This document shows positions 27,818-35,587 of a stretch of DNA of 64,000 bases, piece by piece. The position numbers and the translations under genes are program-made. Every line of letters starts with the position of its first letter. The stretch's first letter is position 1. The notes below the pieces were generated by a model. It was not told the DNA's origin, searched no databases, and was given only the letters and a program-made list of their open reading frames with translations. The DNA comes from Brevibacillus thermoruber 423 (GTDB lineage Bacteria; Bacillota; Bacilli; Brevibacillales; Brevibacillaceae): the NCBI RefSeq assembly GCF_000454065.1, contig NZ_ATNE01000017.1, positions 1-64,000 on the forward strand, in the 5' to 3' direction.

Positions 27818-29163
27818 AGCGTCCTGCCCATATCGATGAGACGTAACTCCCTCAATACATCCATATCCGCCCTGCCCACGTGGCACATGTATTCCACCAG
27901 ATGTTCGTCCAGCTTCTTTCCGGTCCATTCATAGGCACCCGTCTGCCTGTTGCGGAAGACAAGCGTCACGGACTCGACCCGGCTCATCACGTCGTTCCAT
28001 TCGCTGACGTGAATGGCGTCGATAAAGCGGTGACCATTGTTCCGGTAGGTCAGCGAATTGACGAAATTGACCGCCCGGCTGATCCTCTCCTGCGTCAGTT
28101 CAATGCTCCGTCCGCCATATTGATAAACAAGGTCGGTCAAATCCTGCAGCGCCTTGTGCGGAAAGCGTTCATGCATGGCGGCGATCGTAGCGTCGGTTCC
28201 CCGCACGCCGGCGTTGACAAAGTGATAGGCTTCGATCGGTTCCCGAATCTCCCCGATCAGAATCGTGTTGGCGGTGGTCCGGTACATGTCCTTGAAGCAG
28301 CTTTCCAGTTCGATGCCGATCTCTTCCACGTTTTGCAGTTCGATCACCTCTCCCGGCCAAACATCGCCAAACCGCATTTCATGCTCGCTTTCAAAAATCG
28401 TGACGTACTCGGTCTGGGGGTCTTTCAGTTTCAGCATGCAGAGCATCAGCGTCGTCTTGCCCGCCGCCATCGGTCCGATCACCAGGACGTTGCTCCTGCC
28501 GTACACCTGCTGCTCAAGCAAAAGCTGCACCCTTTCGTCAAACGTGGGCAGCGACTGCGTCCGCAGTTGGTCCAGCGAAAACGAGGGCGTGGTAAAACGG
28601 CGCACAATGATGGTCGGAACCCGGGAATAGGGAAAGGTGAACATGGTCAGCCTGGCTTTCAACGAATCGAGATACCCGCTCAAACGCGGCTTTTTTTCAT
28701 GAAAGGACAGGCCGGCCGCGTTGGTCAGCTTTTGCTGCAGGGTCTCCACTTCCGTCCATGTGGGTGTGTACGGCAGGCTCTTTTTCCGCCCCTGCTCGAT
28801 GTACGCCACCGGACGTCCTGCCGCCACCCGTACCTCTTCCACCCATGGCGACAAATGCAGGACGGCATCCAGAATTCCCCACCCGTACGTGGCAAACAAC
28901 AGCCCTTCGTATCCGTTGACATGCGGCAAAATTTCCTCGGTTACCGGCCGTTTCAGGACTTCTTCAAAGTAATGCTGCAATCGCAGGATGACATGGCTGT
29001 GGCTGTTCCGGTCGCCCAGCTCCGCGAGGGTCAATATCCGCTGCATCTCCATCTTCTCCTCGGGAGTGGTGCCAAAGTGATTCAGGTAGTCGCGGGCTGC
29101 TTGCTTGAGGTCTTCCACATCCTTGAGCCGGGATGCGGTCCATTGTCGGAAAGCGGTTTTCAT
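27814..29163 (-). CDS. Tad locus 1: TadA/CpaF-type secretion ATPase
   Basis: Hexameric type II/IV secretion ATPase powering pilus assembly. The 449-residue protein has an N-terminal helical region, Walker A GPMAAGKT, an acidic box near YVTIFESEHEM, and the Walker B/secretion box NTILIGEIREPIEAYHF followed by TDATIAAMHERFP. The start at 29163 overlaps the upstream tadZ-like stop; any further extension would run through that gene in another frame. Confidence 0.88.
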   Translation of the reverse strand: MKTAFRQWTASRLKDVEDLKQAARDYLNHFGTTPEEKMEMQRILTLAELGDRNSHSHVILRLQHYFEEVLKRPVTEEILPHVNGYEGLLFATYGWGILDAVLHLSPWVEEVRVAAGRPVAYIEQGRKKSLPYTPTWTEVETLQQKLTNAAGLSFHEKKPRLSGYLDSLKARLTMFTFPYSRVPTIIVRRFTTPSFSLDQLRTQSLPTFDERVQLLLEQQVYGRSNVLVIGPMAAGKTTLMLCMLKLKDPQTEYVTIFESEHEMRFGDVWPGEVIELQNVEEIGIELESCFKDMYRTTANTILIGEIREPIEAYHFVNAGVRGTDATIAAMHERFPHKALQDLTDLVYQYGGRSIELTQERISRAVNFVNSLTYRNNGHRFIDAIHVSEWNDVMSRVESVTLVFRNRQTGAYEWTGKKLDEHLVEYMCHVGRADMDVLRELRLIDMGRTL

Positions 29164-30281
29164 CGGCAGACCACAGCTCCTTTGTCCGCATGTACCGCAT
29201 CCACCATCGCCTGCAGGCTGGTGACGTACGGCTTGGGCGGGAAGATCTCTTCCACCAGCACGCTGTGACTGCGGTGCGACTGAATCAGCCGGGTATCGGA
29301 TATGCGCGGTACCACTCCATAAACGGAGATTCCTTCGCCGATGCGGTACGTCTGCCCCTTGTCCAGATGGCTGAGCATCACCTGATACTCCACGCCCCGC
29401 TCGGCCCATGAATGAATCCACGCCTTTGCGTTCTCGATGCCAAACGGATCGGCCCGCACAAAAAACAGATTGCGGTCGGACGCGTAAATCAAGCGCTGTA
29501 AGGCCTCCGTCTCCGGAAAGCAGTAGCCCCAGTCGATGTAGACGTAATCGAACTGCTGGCGCAGGGCCGTCAGCAGGTTGGAGATCTCTCCGCTTTTCCA
29601 GCTGCATGTGGCGCTGGCATAGTAGAGGTTGGGTATGTGGCTGATCTGCTTGCAGCCGCGCTCCCAATTGCGGGCCGCCGCTGTTCGCATTTCCAGCAGG
29701 TCGGGCCGGAACAATGCCAGATGATGCTGCTGCAGCTTGAAGAAACGGGTCAAATCCGGCTTTTGCGCGTTCATGTCCAGAACGACGATGCGCTTGTCGG
29801 GATTGCGCTTTGCCAGCAGGATCGGGTAATTGATGCAAAACGTGGTGATGCCTGAGGAACCGTAGCTCATCAAGGTGTAGACAATTCCGTCGCCCTTTGC
29901 GGTGGGCAGCTCCTCGCTTTTTTGCGAAACACCCAGTATCAAAGCGATTTTTTCCCGGATCTCCTCCTGATTGAGAGTGGCCGGGAGGATGTACAAACCG
30001 GCCGGATCGGTTTCCTCCTTGACCTTTGCGATCAGGGATTCATCCTTGTACAAAGGCACAATGATGACAGGCACGCCCTCCGGGAGAACCTCCTGCACGC
30101 GCGGCAGCCACTCCCAGACCGGTTCGTCGAACATTTCGGAAAACAGCACCGCTGCTTCCGGTTGGTACAGTTTGGCGAGGCGGAAATACTCTTCGGCCGA
30201 CTCCGCGACCAGCAACTCGCATTCCGTCGGCATGTAGGTTTTGGCCAGCGATTTCATCGGAAAACATACCAGGGTTCTCAT
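29160..30281 (-). CDS. Tad locus 1: TadZ/CpaE-like protein with degenerate P-loop
   Basis: A 373-residue two-domain protein. The N-terminal ~120 residues look like a pseudo-receiver (YQPEAAVLFSEMF, GVPVIIVPLYKDE). The C-terminal part follows a ParA/MinD fold (RIVVLDMNAQKPDLTRF, YVYIDWGYCFPET). The deviant Walker A expected as KGGxGKT is replaced by MSYGSSGITT, without either lysine, so ATP hydrolysis is doubtful. TadZ normally localises the pilus machine. It overlaps both neighbours by 4 nt. Confidence 0.72.
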   Translation of the reverse strand: MRTLVCFPMKSLAKTYMPTECELLVAESAEEYFRLAKLYQPEAAVLFSEMFDEPVWEWLPRVQEVLPEGVPVIIVPLYKDESLIAKVKEETDPAGLYILPATLNQEEIREKIALILGVSQKSEELPTAKGDGIVYTLMSYGSSGITTFCINYPILLAKRNPDKRIVVLDMNAQKPDLTRFFKLQQHHLALFRPDLLEMRTAAARNWERGCKQISHIPNLYYASATCSWKSGEISNLLTALRQQFDYVYIDWGYCFPETEALQRLIYASDRNLFFVRADPFGIENAKAWIHSWAERGVEYQVMLSHLDKGQTYRIGEGISVYGVVPRISDTRLIQSHRSHSVLVEEIFPPKPYVTSLQAMVDAVHADKGAVVCR

Positions 30282-31066
30282 GGGGTCCGTTCCTCCGCAC
30301 CGGAAATTTGACCAATTTGAATGGTCCCGTACATCATGGCTTCGCTCAACGTGACATACTGCTGATCGGAAAGGTTAAAGCCGATAAAGGCCGTCAAGGC
30401 GGTCGGCTGGGCCCGGTAGTCGCGGTAACGCTTTTCCCCGTTCAAGAGCGGTTTTTCCCGGGAGCCGTTAAACACGGCATCCATGTGATCGGGGGCCGGA
30501 AGCATGCTTGGCTTCAGCGTGTAAATCTCCGTACCGTTGCTGTCCTTCACCGTTGCCAACCGGCTTTCAAACAGCAGGTCGGCCGTCGGGTTCGTCTTGC
30601 GAAAATGCGTCGGTTCGGGCAAATGCTCCAGCTCCGCCGGCGGCTTGTACTTTACCCACAGCTTGACGCGGTCTCCTTTCCGCAATTCGGTGATGGGGTC
30701 GATAAACGTCAGCGGAAATTCGTAGCGGGCCTCCCCCTTTTCCGGCAGCAACTGCGTATCGGTCAGCTTGTGTTTCAGCACTTGTTCCCCGGCATAGAGC
30801 GTCTGGGAACTGCGTTTTCCCAACACGCTCTCCAGCGTTTGAAGGGACCCGGGCAAAATCTCGTCCACTTCTTCCTGGACCAGCACTACGTCGTCTTGCG
30901 TGATCGGTTCAAAGGGGTCGATCTGTTTTCCTTCGGCCACCTTTACCACCGGCGCAAACAGCCGTTCAACGGCCAGCGCGTCGATATACCGGGTCGCCGC
31001 GTAGAAGCAGGAACCGGCCAAGAGAAACGAGAGCAAACTGATGAGCAGCAGGGTCTGCTTTTTCAT
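30278..31066 (-). CDS. Tad locus 1: CpaB/RcpC-like SAF-domain protein
   Basis: A 262-residue protein with an N-terminal membrane helix (LLLISLLSFLLAGSCFYAA) and a SAF-like region (VVKVAEGKQIDPFEPITQDDVVLV, then LYAGEQVLKHKLTDTQLL). CpaB/RcpC proteins form the periplasmic or external collar of Tad pili in diderms; in monoderms they are thought to bind the pilus or wall outside the membrane. It overlaps both neighbours by 4 nt. Confidence 0.75.
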   Translation of the reverse strand: MKKQTLLLISLLSFLLAGSCFYAATRYIDALAVERLFAPVVKVAEGKQIDPFEPITQDDVVLVQEEVDEILPGSLQTLESVLGKRSSQTLYAGEQVLKHKLTDTQLLPEKGEARYEFPLTFIDPITELRKGDRVKLWVKYKPPAELEHLPEPTHFRKTNPTADLLFESRLATVKDSNGTEIYTLKPSMLPAPDHMDAVFNGSREKPLLNGEKRYRDYRAQPTALTAFIGFNLSDQQYVTLSEAMMYGTIQIGQISGAEERTP

Positions 31067-31935
31067 AACATCCTTCCCTTTTCCGAGTGTAGCAGCGATT
31101 GGAACCGATGTTCCTCCTCCGGGTACAGCTCCAGCAAGAGGCTAGCTTTTGTATGGGCAATCGCCGTTTTCTCGCTGTCAATCAGGGGAACGACGGCGTC
31201 AATGCCCGGCCCGAATCGTTCGCCGTTCCAGAGCGAGACGGTTCCTTCCACCTTTTTCATGACGGCGGAGCGGCTCAGATACTCGTTCCATTTGTTTGCG
31301 ATCAGCCTGATTTTATCGCCGTGTTTTTCCCACCACGAGGGCGGCTCTTCCGTCAGAAACAGACGGGTAAACCTGGCCAGGTCGGAATCGAACACCACCC
31401 AGATTTCGTCGGCCAGATCCATTACACGGACAGCCTGTTCTTCCTTCCAGCGCGAGGACAAATCGATGACGACCGTGGCGCTCTCTTTGCTCATTCTCAG
31501 CAGCCAGTCCGCCGTGTCGGTCGGGGTTGACGATTCATTCGACAAAGGGGTATCCACCAAGATGCGCAAGTGATTGGATTGCATGAGGAGCACGGATGCG
31601 GATGAGTTCTTGAAGCGATGATGCGCTCTGCGTTCACAGTCGAGCGCGAAGTAATAATAGGAAGCGGTACCGGGCAGCTCGCACAGCGTGACGGAAACTC
31701 CGCTGCCGGCCAGCAAAAACGACGCGTTGCCCGCCAGGAAACTGGCGCCGGCCTGGGCGTACAACCCGGTTACGGCGATGCAGCGGCGAACCGCTGAAGG
31801 TTGTTCTTCCGTCGGAGAGGCTGACAGTTTGTCCTTTAACGACTGCCACAACCGCTCCTCTTCCCGGGAGCGGGCGTATTCCCTTTTCTCCAGTTCGCGG
31901 AACTGGGTGACGAAGCGGTTTACCTGCTGAAACAT
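31063..31935 (-). CDS. Tad locus 1: MinD/ParA-like protein without a functional P-loop
   Basis: A 290-residue product with a MinD-like core: RCIAVTGLYAQAGASFLAGNAS at the P-loop position, VVIDLSSRW as switch region and EIWVVFDSDLARFTR. Both P-loop lysines are missing. It would be a second non-canonical TadZ-like factor beside the one two genes downstream, an unusual combination. The N-terminal ~45 residues are charged and probably helical. Confidence 0.6.
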   Translation of the reverse strand: MFQQVNRFVTQFRELEKREYARSREEERLWQSLKDKLSASPTEEQPSAVRRCIAVTGLYAQAGASFLAGNASFLLAGSGVSVTLCELPGTASYYYFALDCERRAHHRFKNSSASVLLMQSNHLRILVDTPLSNESSTPTDTADWLLRMSKESATVVIDLSSRWKEEQAVRVMDLADEIWVVFDSDLARFTRLFLTEEPPSWWEKHGDKIRLIANKWNEYLSRSAVMKKVEGTVSLWNGERFGPGIDAVVPLIDSEKTAIAHTKASLLLELYPEEEHRFQSLLHSEKGRML

Positions 31936-31938
31936 CGC

Positions 31939-32697
31939 TTACCCCGCCTGCGAATCCTTCTGATTCTCTTTCGTCAGCAGGTACTTTTTAAATTTTTCCA
32001 CCATTTCCTTCATGGTCAGCGACTTGCGGTGATAGTAATAGATTTTTCTGAGCCGTTCGCGTTCCTGCGGGGTAAGCTCCGGCTTCACCTGGCTGACCAT
32101 GTCCTGCAGCAGGGCCAGTTCCACGTTGTTGGGCCTGCCTTTGCGCGGAGGGTTGGCAAAAAGCTGCTGCTGCTTCTTGTCAAACGCGTTTGGATACTCC
32201 ACCAGCCACATGTCCACCAACGATTCAATGTCATCATACGTGCGAATCCCGAGCTTGATCAGGTATTTGAAGTAGGCGGGCAGCGTCCGTTCGCGGGCCT
32301 GTCCCATTTGCCAGCGCTTGATAAACCCCGTCGGCGTCGTCAGCAGTTTGGTCACGTCCCGAATCAATGCGCTGCGATTTTCCGACTGGTAGTGCACAAT
32401 CGTCTCTTTGACAAGGGCAAACAAAATGTCGTGGTAGTTGGCCTCATCCGACCGGCAGCCGTACTGGAGCAGATACCAGTCTTCCACCGCCTGGTCAAAG
32501 TCCTTGCGGCATGTGGTTAACCGGATTTGGTCAAGGTGTTCGTAAAAGCGATCCAGCCCGTACCGGGCAACGATCTCTTCCTGGTAACTGCCGAACACGT
32601 ACGCAATGAACACTTCTTTCAGCTCTTCCAGTGAAATCAGGCAATTCGTTTGTTCGTAGCAGCGTTCGACCAATTCGATTGCGCTATTCACCATCAC
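31939..32697 (-). CDS. Unknown protein, first gene of Tad locus 1 operon
   Basis: A soluble 252-residue protein, mostly helical by composition, with a basic C-terminus (KKYLLTKENQKDSQ). It has no membrane segment or familiar motif. It begins the operon behind a promoter and lies 3 nt from the MinD-like gene, so it is probably a cytoplasmic regulator or adaptor of this machine. The start may be the GTG used here or the ATG one codon later. Confidence 0.65.
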   Translation of the reverse strand: MMVNSAIELVERCYEQTNCLISLEELKEVFIAYVFGSYQEEIVARYGLDRFYEHLDQIRLTTCRKDFDQAVEDWYLLQYGCRSDEANYHDILFALVKETIVHYQSENRSALIRDVTKLLTTPTGFIKRWQMGQARERTLPAYFKYLIKLGIRTYDDIESLVDMWLVEYPNAFDKKQQQLFANPPRKGRPNNVELALLQDMVSQVKPELTPQERERLRKIYYYHRKSLTMKEMVEKFKKYLLTKENQKDSQAG

Positions 32698-32740
32698 TTC
32701 AAATTACCCCCAATATTTACATAATTATACATTTATAGAC

Positions 32741-32769
32741 ATTTTGCTACATCTTTCGCCCTTCGTCAA
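32741..32769 (-). promoter_or_regulatory. Promoter of the Tad locus 1 operon
   Basis: Minus strand: -35 TTGACG (32764-32769), 17-nt spacer, -10 CAAAAT (32741-32746), in an AT-rich stretch just upstream of the first gene. The operon would run about 9 kb to the terminator near 23740. Confidence 0.5.
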
Positions 32770-32800
32770 ATCATTTTTTCATATCGGAAAAATGGGGGAT

Positions 32801-32834
32801 GATTCGCCTCGCACGCACTCGTGCAAGGCGAATC
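32801..32834 (-). terminator. Terminator-like hairpin after the 92-residue gene
   Basis: GATTCGCC and GGCGAATC bracket a 34-nt nearly perfect palindrome directly downstream of the stop at 32844. On the minus strand it is followed by seven bases and then TTTTT. It separates this gene from the Tad locus 1 promoter. Confidence 0.6.
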
Positions 32835-32843
32835 CCGAGAGGT

Positions 32844-33122
32844 CTACTCCGCGAAAAAGTAGAGTTCCTCTCCCGTTGCGAGCAGAAGAGCGATTCTTCC
32901 CCCGCGCTCCATGACGGTTGGAGCACTCTCCATCGTGACAGCCCCGTCATTGAGTACAACTCTGCTTCCAAATCGGTGCACGGACTCGATTTGAAAGACT
33001 CCCTGCGGCATGCGGTCCAACGACAGATGCCTGCCGGGCTTGTGCTTTTGGTAGCGGACTCGCCTGCCCAAAAGCAGCTCCACGTTTGCGGAGCAATCTT
33101 GGTGAGCTTCTACTGTTGCCAT
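32844..33122 (-). CDS. Unknown 92-residue protein
   Basis: Small soluble protein, beta-rich by appearance (RRVRYQKHKPGRHLSL, SVHRFGSRVVLNDGAVTME, GGRIALLLATGEELYFF). No family is recognised. AAAGGAGG lies 10 nt before the ATG, and the gene has its own terminator, so it is probably expressed alone. It lies between the two Tad operons. Confidence 0.6.
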   Translation of the reverse strand: MATVEAHQDCSANVELLLGRRVRYQKHKPGRHLSLDRMPQGVFQIESVHRFGSRVVLNDGAVTMESAPTVMERGGRIALLLATGEELYFFAE

Positions 33123-33228
33123 GCGCAACGCCTCCTTTTCTCACCAACATACGGCCGTTTCATGTGCTTATAAGCCAATGAAACTACCCTTACCGTAAGA
33201 AAAGACAGCGCATGGAAGCAAATAATTT

Positions 33229-33846
33229 TTACGCTTCATTCCACAAATCAGGATCGGCCAGTTCGGGATACATGTCGGTGATCATGTCGAAAGGGGAGAA
33301 ATACAGGGTATCGACCAGGATTTTCAGCTTGTACTTTCTCAGCAGGCTGTACGCCTGCTCCGTCTTTCCGAAGATGCGGGGGAGCTGGCGCAGGTCCTGC
33401 AGCTTCATCAGTTCGCGGCACATGAAGTCGAAACAGATTTTGGCCCGTTCCTCCCCCTTGACGCTCTGAAAGTAAAGCGGCGGAAAGTGGCGGCGGACGC
33501 CCGCCAGCACTTCCCGGTACACCCACAGCACCTTTTGTTTTTCCGGCATCCGCGGAAGATACGGATAAGCAAATTCGACCATGTAGTAGACGTCCTCCGG
33601 CTTTGCCTCGATCGGCGGGTCGATGTACTCGCGGACCAGATGCAGTTTCAGCTCCTTGACGTCCTTGATGCTCAACTCCTTCCGCGCCTGCTCCGGTGTC
33701 CATTTTTTCACCTGTTCGATCGCGTACCGCAAGACAAGCTGCACTTTTTGCTTGCGGTATTGGGCATCTTCAAATTCGTACGGCGAAAAGCGCTTCTGTT
33801 CTCCGTTGAGAATACGCTTGTACCGTTCGACAATTCTTGACGGCAC
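33229..33846 (-). CDS. Uncharacterised protein with two DUF4046-like repeats
   Basis: A 205-residue soluble protein with two similar segments: RYKRILNGEQKRFSPYEF at the N-terminus and VYREVLAGVRRHFPPLYF near residue 110, ending SPFDMITDMYPELADPDLW. This pattern recalls DUF4046 proteins of Bacillales, recognised from memory and not searched; their role is unknown. GTG start with AGGAGTGAGG upstream. It follows Tad locus 2 in the same direction by about 90 nt. Confidence 0.65.
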   Translation of the reverse strand: MPSRIVERYKRILNGEQKRFSPYEFEDAQYRKQKVQLVLRYAIEQVKKWTPEQARKELSIKDVKELKLHLVREYIDPPIEAKPEDVYYMVEFAYPYLPRMPEKQKVLWVYREVLAGVRRHFPPLYFQSVKGEERAKICFDFMCRELMKLQDLRQLPRIFGKTEQAYSLLRKYKLKILVDTLYFSPFDMITDMYPELADPDLWNEA

Positions 33847-33939
33847 TGCTACCTCACTCCTGTCCCATTTCTGGAATATACTGTTACGTTACCATGCGGA
33901 AATAGGACAAAAATAACGGTTCGCCCGTGCGCATCTGGT

Positions 33940-34446
33940 TCAAAAATCATAGATTCCCGACTGGGACGTTCTGTCCAGCCCGGCTTCGACCTCTTGCCAC
34001 AGGAGAGGAAGTCGGCTGAAAACCTGCACGCGTACGTGATAAATGCCCTGCCGGTACAAATGTTTCTGCTCTCCCTTTTGATGAATGATCACTGCTTCAT
34101 CCGCCCGCCGTTCCACGACCGGACTGTTCAGGCGCCACAGAATGTCCGCCTCCTCCCTCGCGCCGCGAACGATGTCGGCATTGTGCCGCCTCGCTTCCCT
34201 CGTCGTGGCGAACAGATACGTCCGCTTGCTGCCCTGGTCGTCGATGTACTCCCACTTTCCTGCCGCCCGCGCCCCTTTGGACACGATGTCGGCCGTCTGC
34301 TGCGCCTGCATGCTCAACAGTCCCGCCTGGCCCAAGAGCAGCAGCAGCGATACCAGTCCGCCCAGACAGAGGAGAAAAAAGAGCGCGGTCAACGTGATGG
34401 TCCCGCGCTCCTCCGCCATCCGCTCACTTATCCCGCGCAAGCGCAT
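33940..34446 (-). CDS. Tad locus 2: TadE/TadF-like pseudopilin
   Basis: About 168 residues. A class-III-like leader ends MAEERGTITLTALFFLLCLGG, with the membrane helix at about 20-40, then an external domain starting MQAQQTADIVSKGARAAG, which is typical of TadE/TadF/TadG minor pilins. The start region overlaps the tadE stop; two adjacent ATG codons are possible and the second is better spaced from AGGAAGG. Confidence 0.72.
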   Translation of the reverse strand: MRLRGISERMAEERGTITLTALFFLLCLGGLVSLLLLLGQAGLLSMQAQQTADIVSKGARAAGKWEYIDDQGSKRTYLFATTREARRHNADIVRGAREEADILWRLNSPVVERRADEAVIIHQKGEQKHLYRQGIYHVRVQVFSRLPLLWQEVEAGLDRTSQSGIYDF

Positions 34447-34865
34447 CATCTTCCTTCCTCCGCGTTTTCGATCATCACGTGATAGCTTTCCGTCACTTCC
34501 TGCGGCGTGCCGGATGCAAGCAGGCGAAACGCGATCGTCGCCCTCGCCTCGACGTGATTTCCTTTTTTCCACGTCCCGCCCTGCAGGGACAGCCGCACCT
34601 CCCCCCACGTCGTGCCAATGCCCTGCTCCAGTTCCGCCTCTCCCCGTTCCCTGGCGTGGTACTGCGCCAGGCCGAAATTGGGCTGCACGGCGGCGATCCG
34701 ACCGGCCTCGTAGGCGGCCTCCAGCGCTTTTTGCCGGTTGTAGAGAACGGTAAACTGGTCAAACGTAAACACGAACAAGATCCAGACGAGCGGAAACACC
34801 AGAACAAACTCCAGGAGCTGGCTGCCCCGCTCGTCCCAAACGAAACGGCTCCATCGCTTTCTCAT
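34446..34865 (-). CDS. Tad locus 2: TadE-like pseudopilin
   Basis: A 139-residue minor pilin. The leader WDERGSQLLEFVLVFPLVWILF contains the TadE hallmark Gly-x3-x-Glu-Phe, with a hydrophobic helix and then RQKALEAAYEAGRIAAVQ. GGAGGTAAGCGG precedes the ATG, and a longer in-frame start would lie inside the peptidase gene. It should be cut by the neighbouring peptidase and incorporated into, or prime, the Flp pilus. Confidence 0.82.
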   Translation of the reverse strand: MRKRWSRFVWDERGSQLLEFVLVFPLVWILFVFTFDQFTVLYNRQKALEAAYEAGRIAAVQPNFGLAQYHARERGEAELEQGIGTTWGEVRLSLQGGTWKKGNHVEARATIAFRLLASGTPQEVTESYHVMIENAEEGR

Positions 34866-34869
34866 CCGC

Positions 34870-35349
34870 TTACCTCCAGGCCGGCTGCAGCAAATAGGCG
34901 GCCAGCAGGAAAACCGCATAGGGAAAAACGAGGGCCGATTCTGCCCGTCCAGGTAGCCACAACTGCCTGTGGGCGGTCCAGCCCGCCGCCAGGCCGTGCA
35001 CATTGAGGCGCAGCCGCCGCCACGTCCCCGGACGGCAGCAGACCACAGCCAGGCACAGCAGCAGCGCATGCAGAAACAGCGGATACACCTCCGCCCAACT
35101 GGTCCAGGCGCCGACCGCCATCAGCAGCTTCTGGTCCCCCATCCCCATGCCCCGCACCGCGACCGGCCCGACCGTCAGCAGAAACGCCCCCAGCAAACCG
35201 CCCAACGCCGGCCATCCCGCCCCGCTCTGCCACTGATAGAGCAGACCCGCGGCCATTGCGGGCATGGTCAACCTGTTCGGCACCTTGCGGCAGCGCCAGT
35301 CAGACCACGCGGCCGCCGCCAGCAGGGTGAACAAGACCGCCTCTTTCAT
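34870..35349 (-). CDS. Tad locus 2: A24 family prepilin peptidase (TadV/CpaA-like)
   Basis: Membrane aspartyl protease that removes the leader of the Flp prepilin. The 159-residue product has about four to five helices and both catalytic aspartates: one in WSDWRCRKVPN near the N-terminus and one in the GMGMGDQKLL (GxGD) motif. Its short length fits TadV/CpaA rather than PilD. The ATG overlaps the pilin stop as ATGA, tying enzyme and substrate together. Confidence 0.88.
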   Translation of the reverse strand: MKEAVLFTLLAAAAWSDWRCRKVPNRLTMPAMAAGLLYQWQSGAGWPALGGLLGAFLLTVGPVAVRGMGMGDQKLLMAVGAWTSWAEVYPLFLHALLLCLAVVCCRPGTWRRLRLNVHGLAAGWTAHRQLWLPGRAESALVFPYAVFLLAAYLLQPAWR

Positions 35350-35522
35350 TTGCTGATCTTTTCCTCCAGTTCCTTCAGCTTGGCGTCCTCCGCTTCTCCC
35401 AGGGTAGCCAGCGTGGGAATGATCAGAATCAGGATGACGGCGATGATGATCACCATCTCCACAATCGTGACGCCATCCTCCTCCCGGGCAAATCTGCGCA
35501 CATATTCGCGAACGAACGACAT
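35346..35522 (-). CDS. Tad locus 2: Flp-type major prepilin
   Basis: A 58-residue ORF. A basic leader (MSFVREYVRRFAREEDG) ends in Gly17, followed by mature residues VTIVEMVIII, so Glu lies at +5 exactly as in type IV/Flp pilins. A hydrophobic helix spans about 20-36 and the tail is charged (AEDAKLKELEEKISK). AAAGGAGGG lies upstream and the stop overlaps the peptidase start. This is the best candidate for the pilus subunit of Tad locus 2. Confidence 0.85.
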   Translation of the reverse strand: MSFVREYVRRFAREEDGVTIVEMVIIIAVILILIIPTLATLGEAEDAKLKELEEKISK

Positions 35523-35587
35523 ACAATCCCTCCTTTGCGGTGTGTACTATCACTCTGACAAAAGACAGCGGGTGCCGCAAAAAAAAA

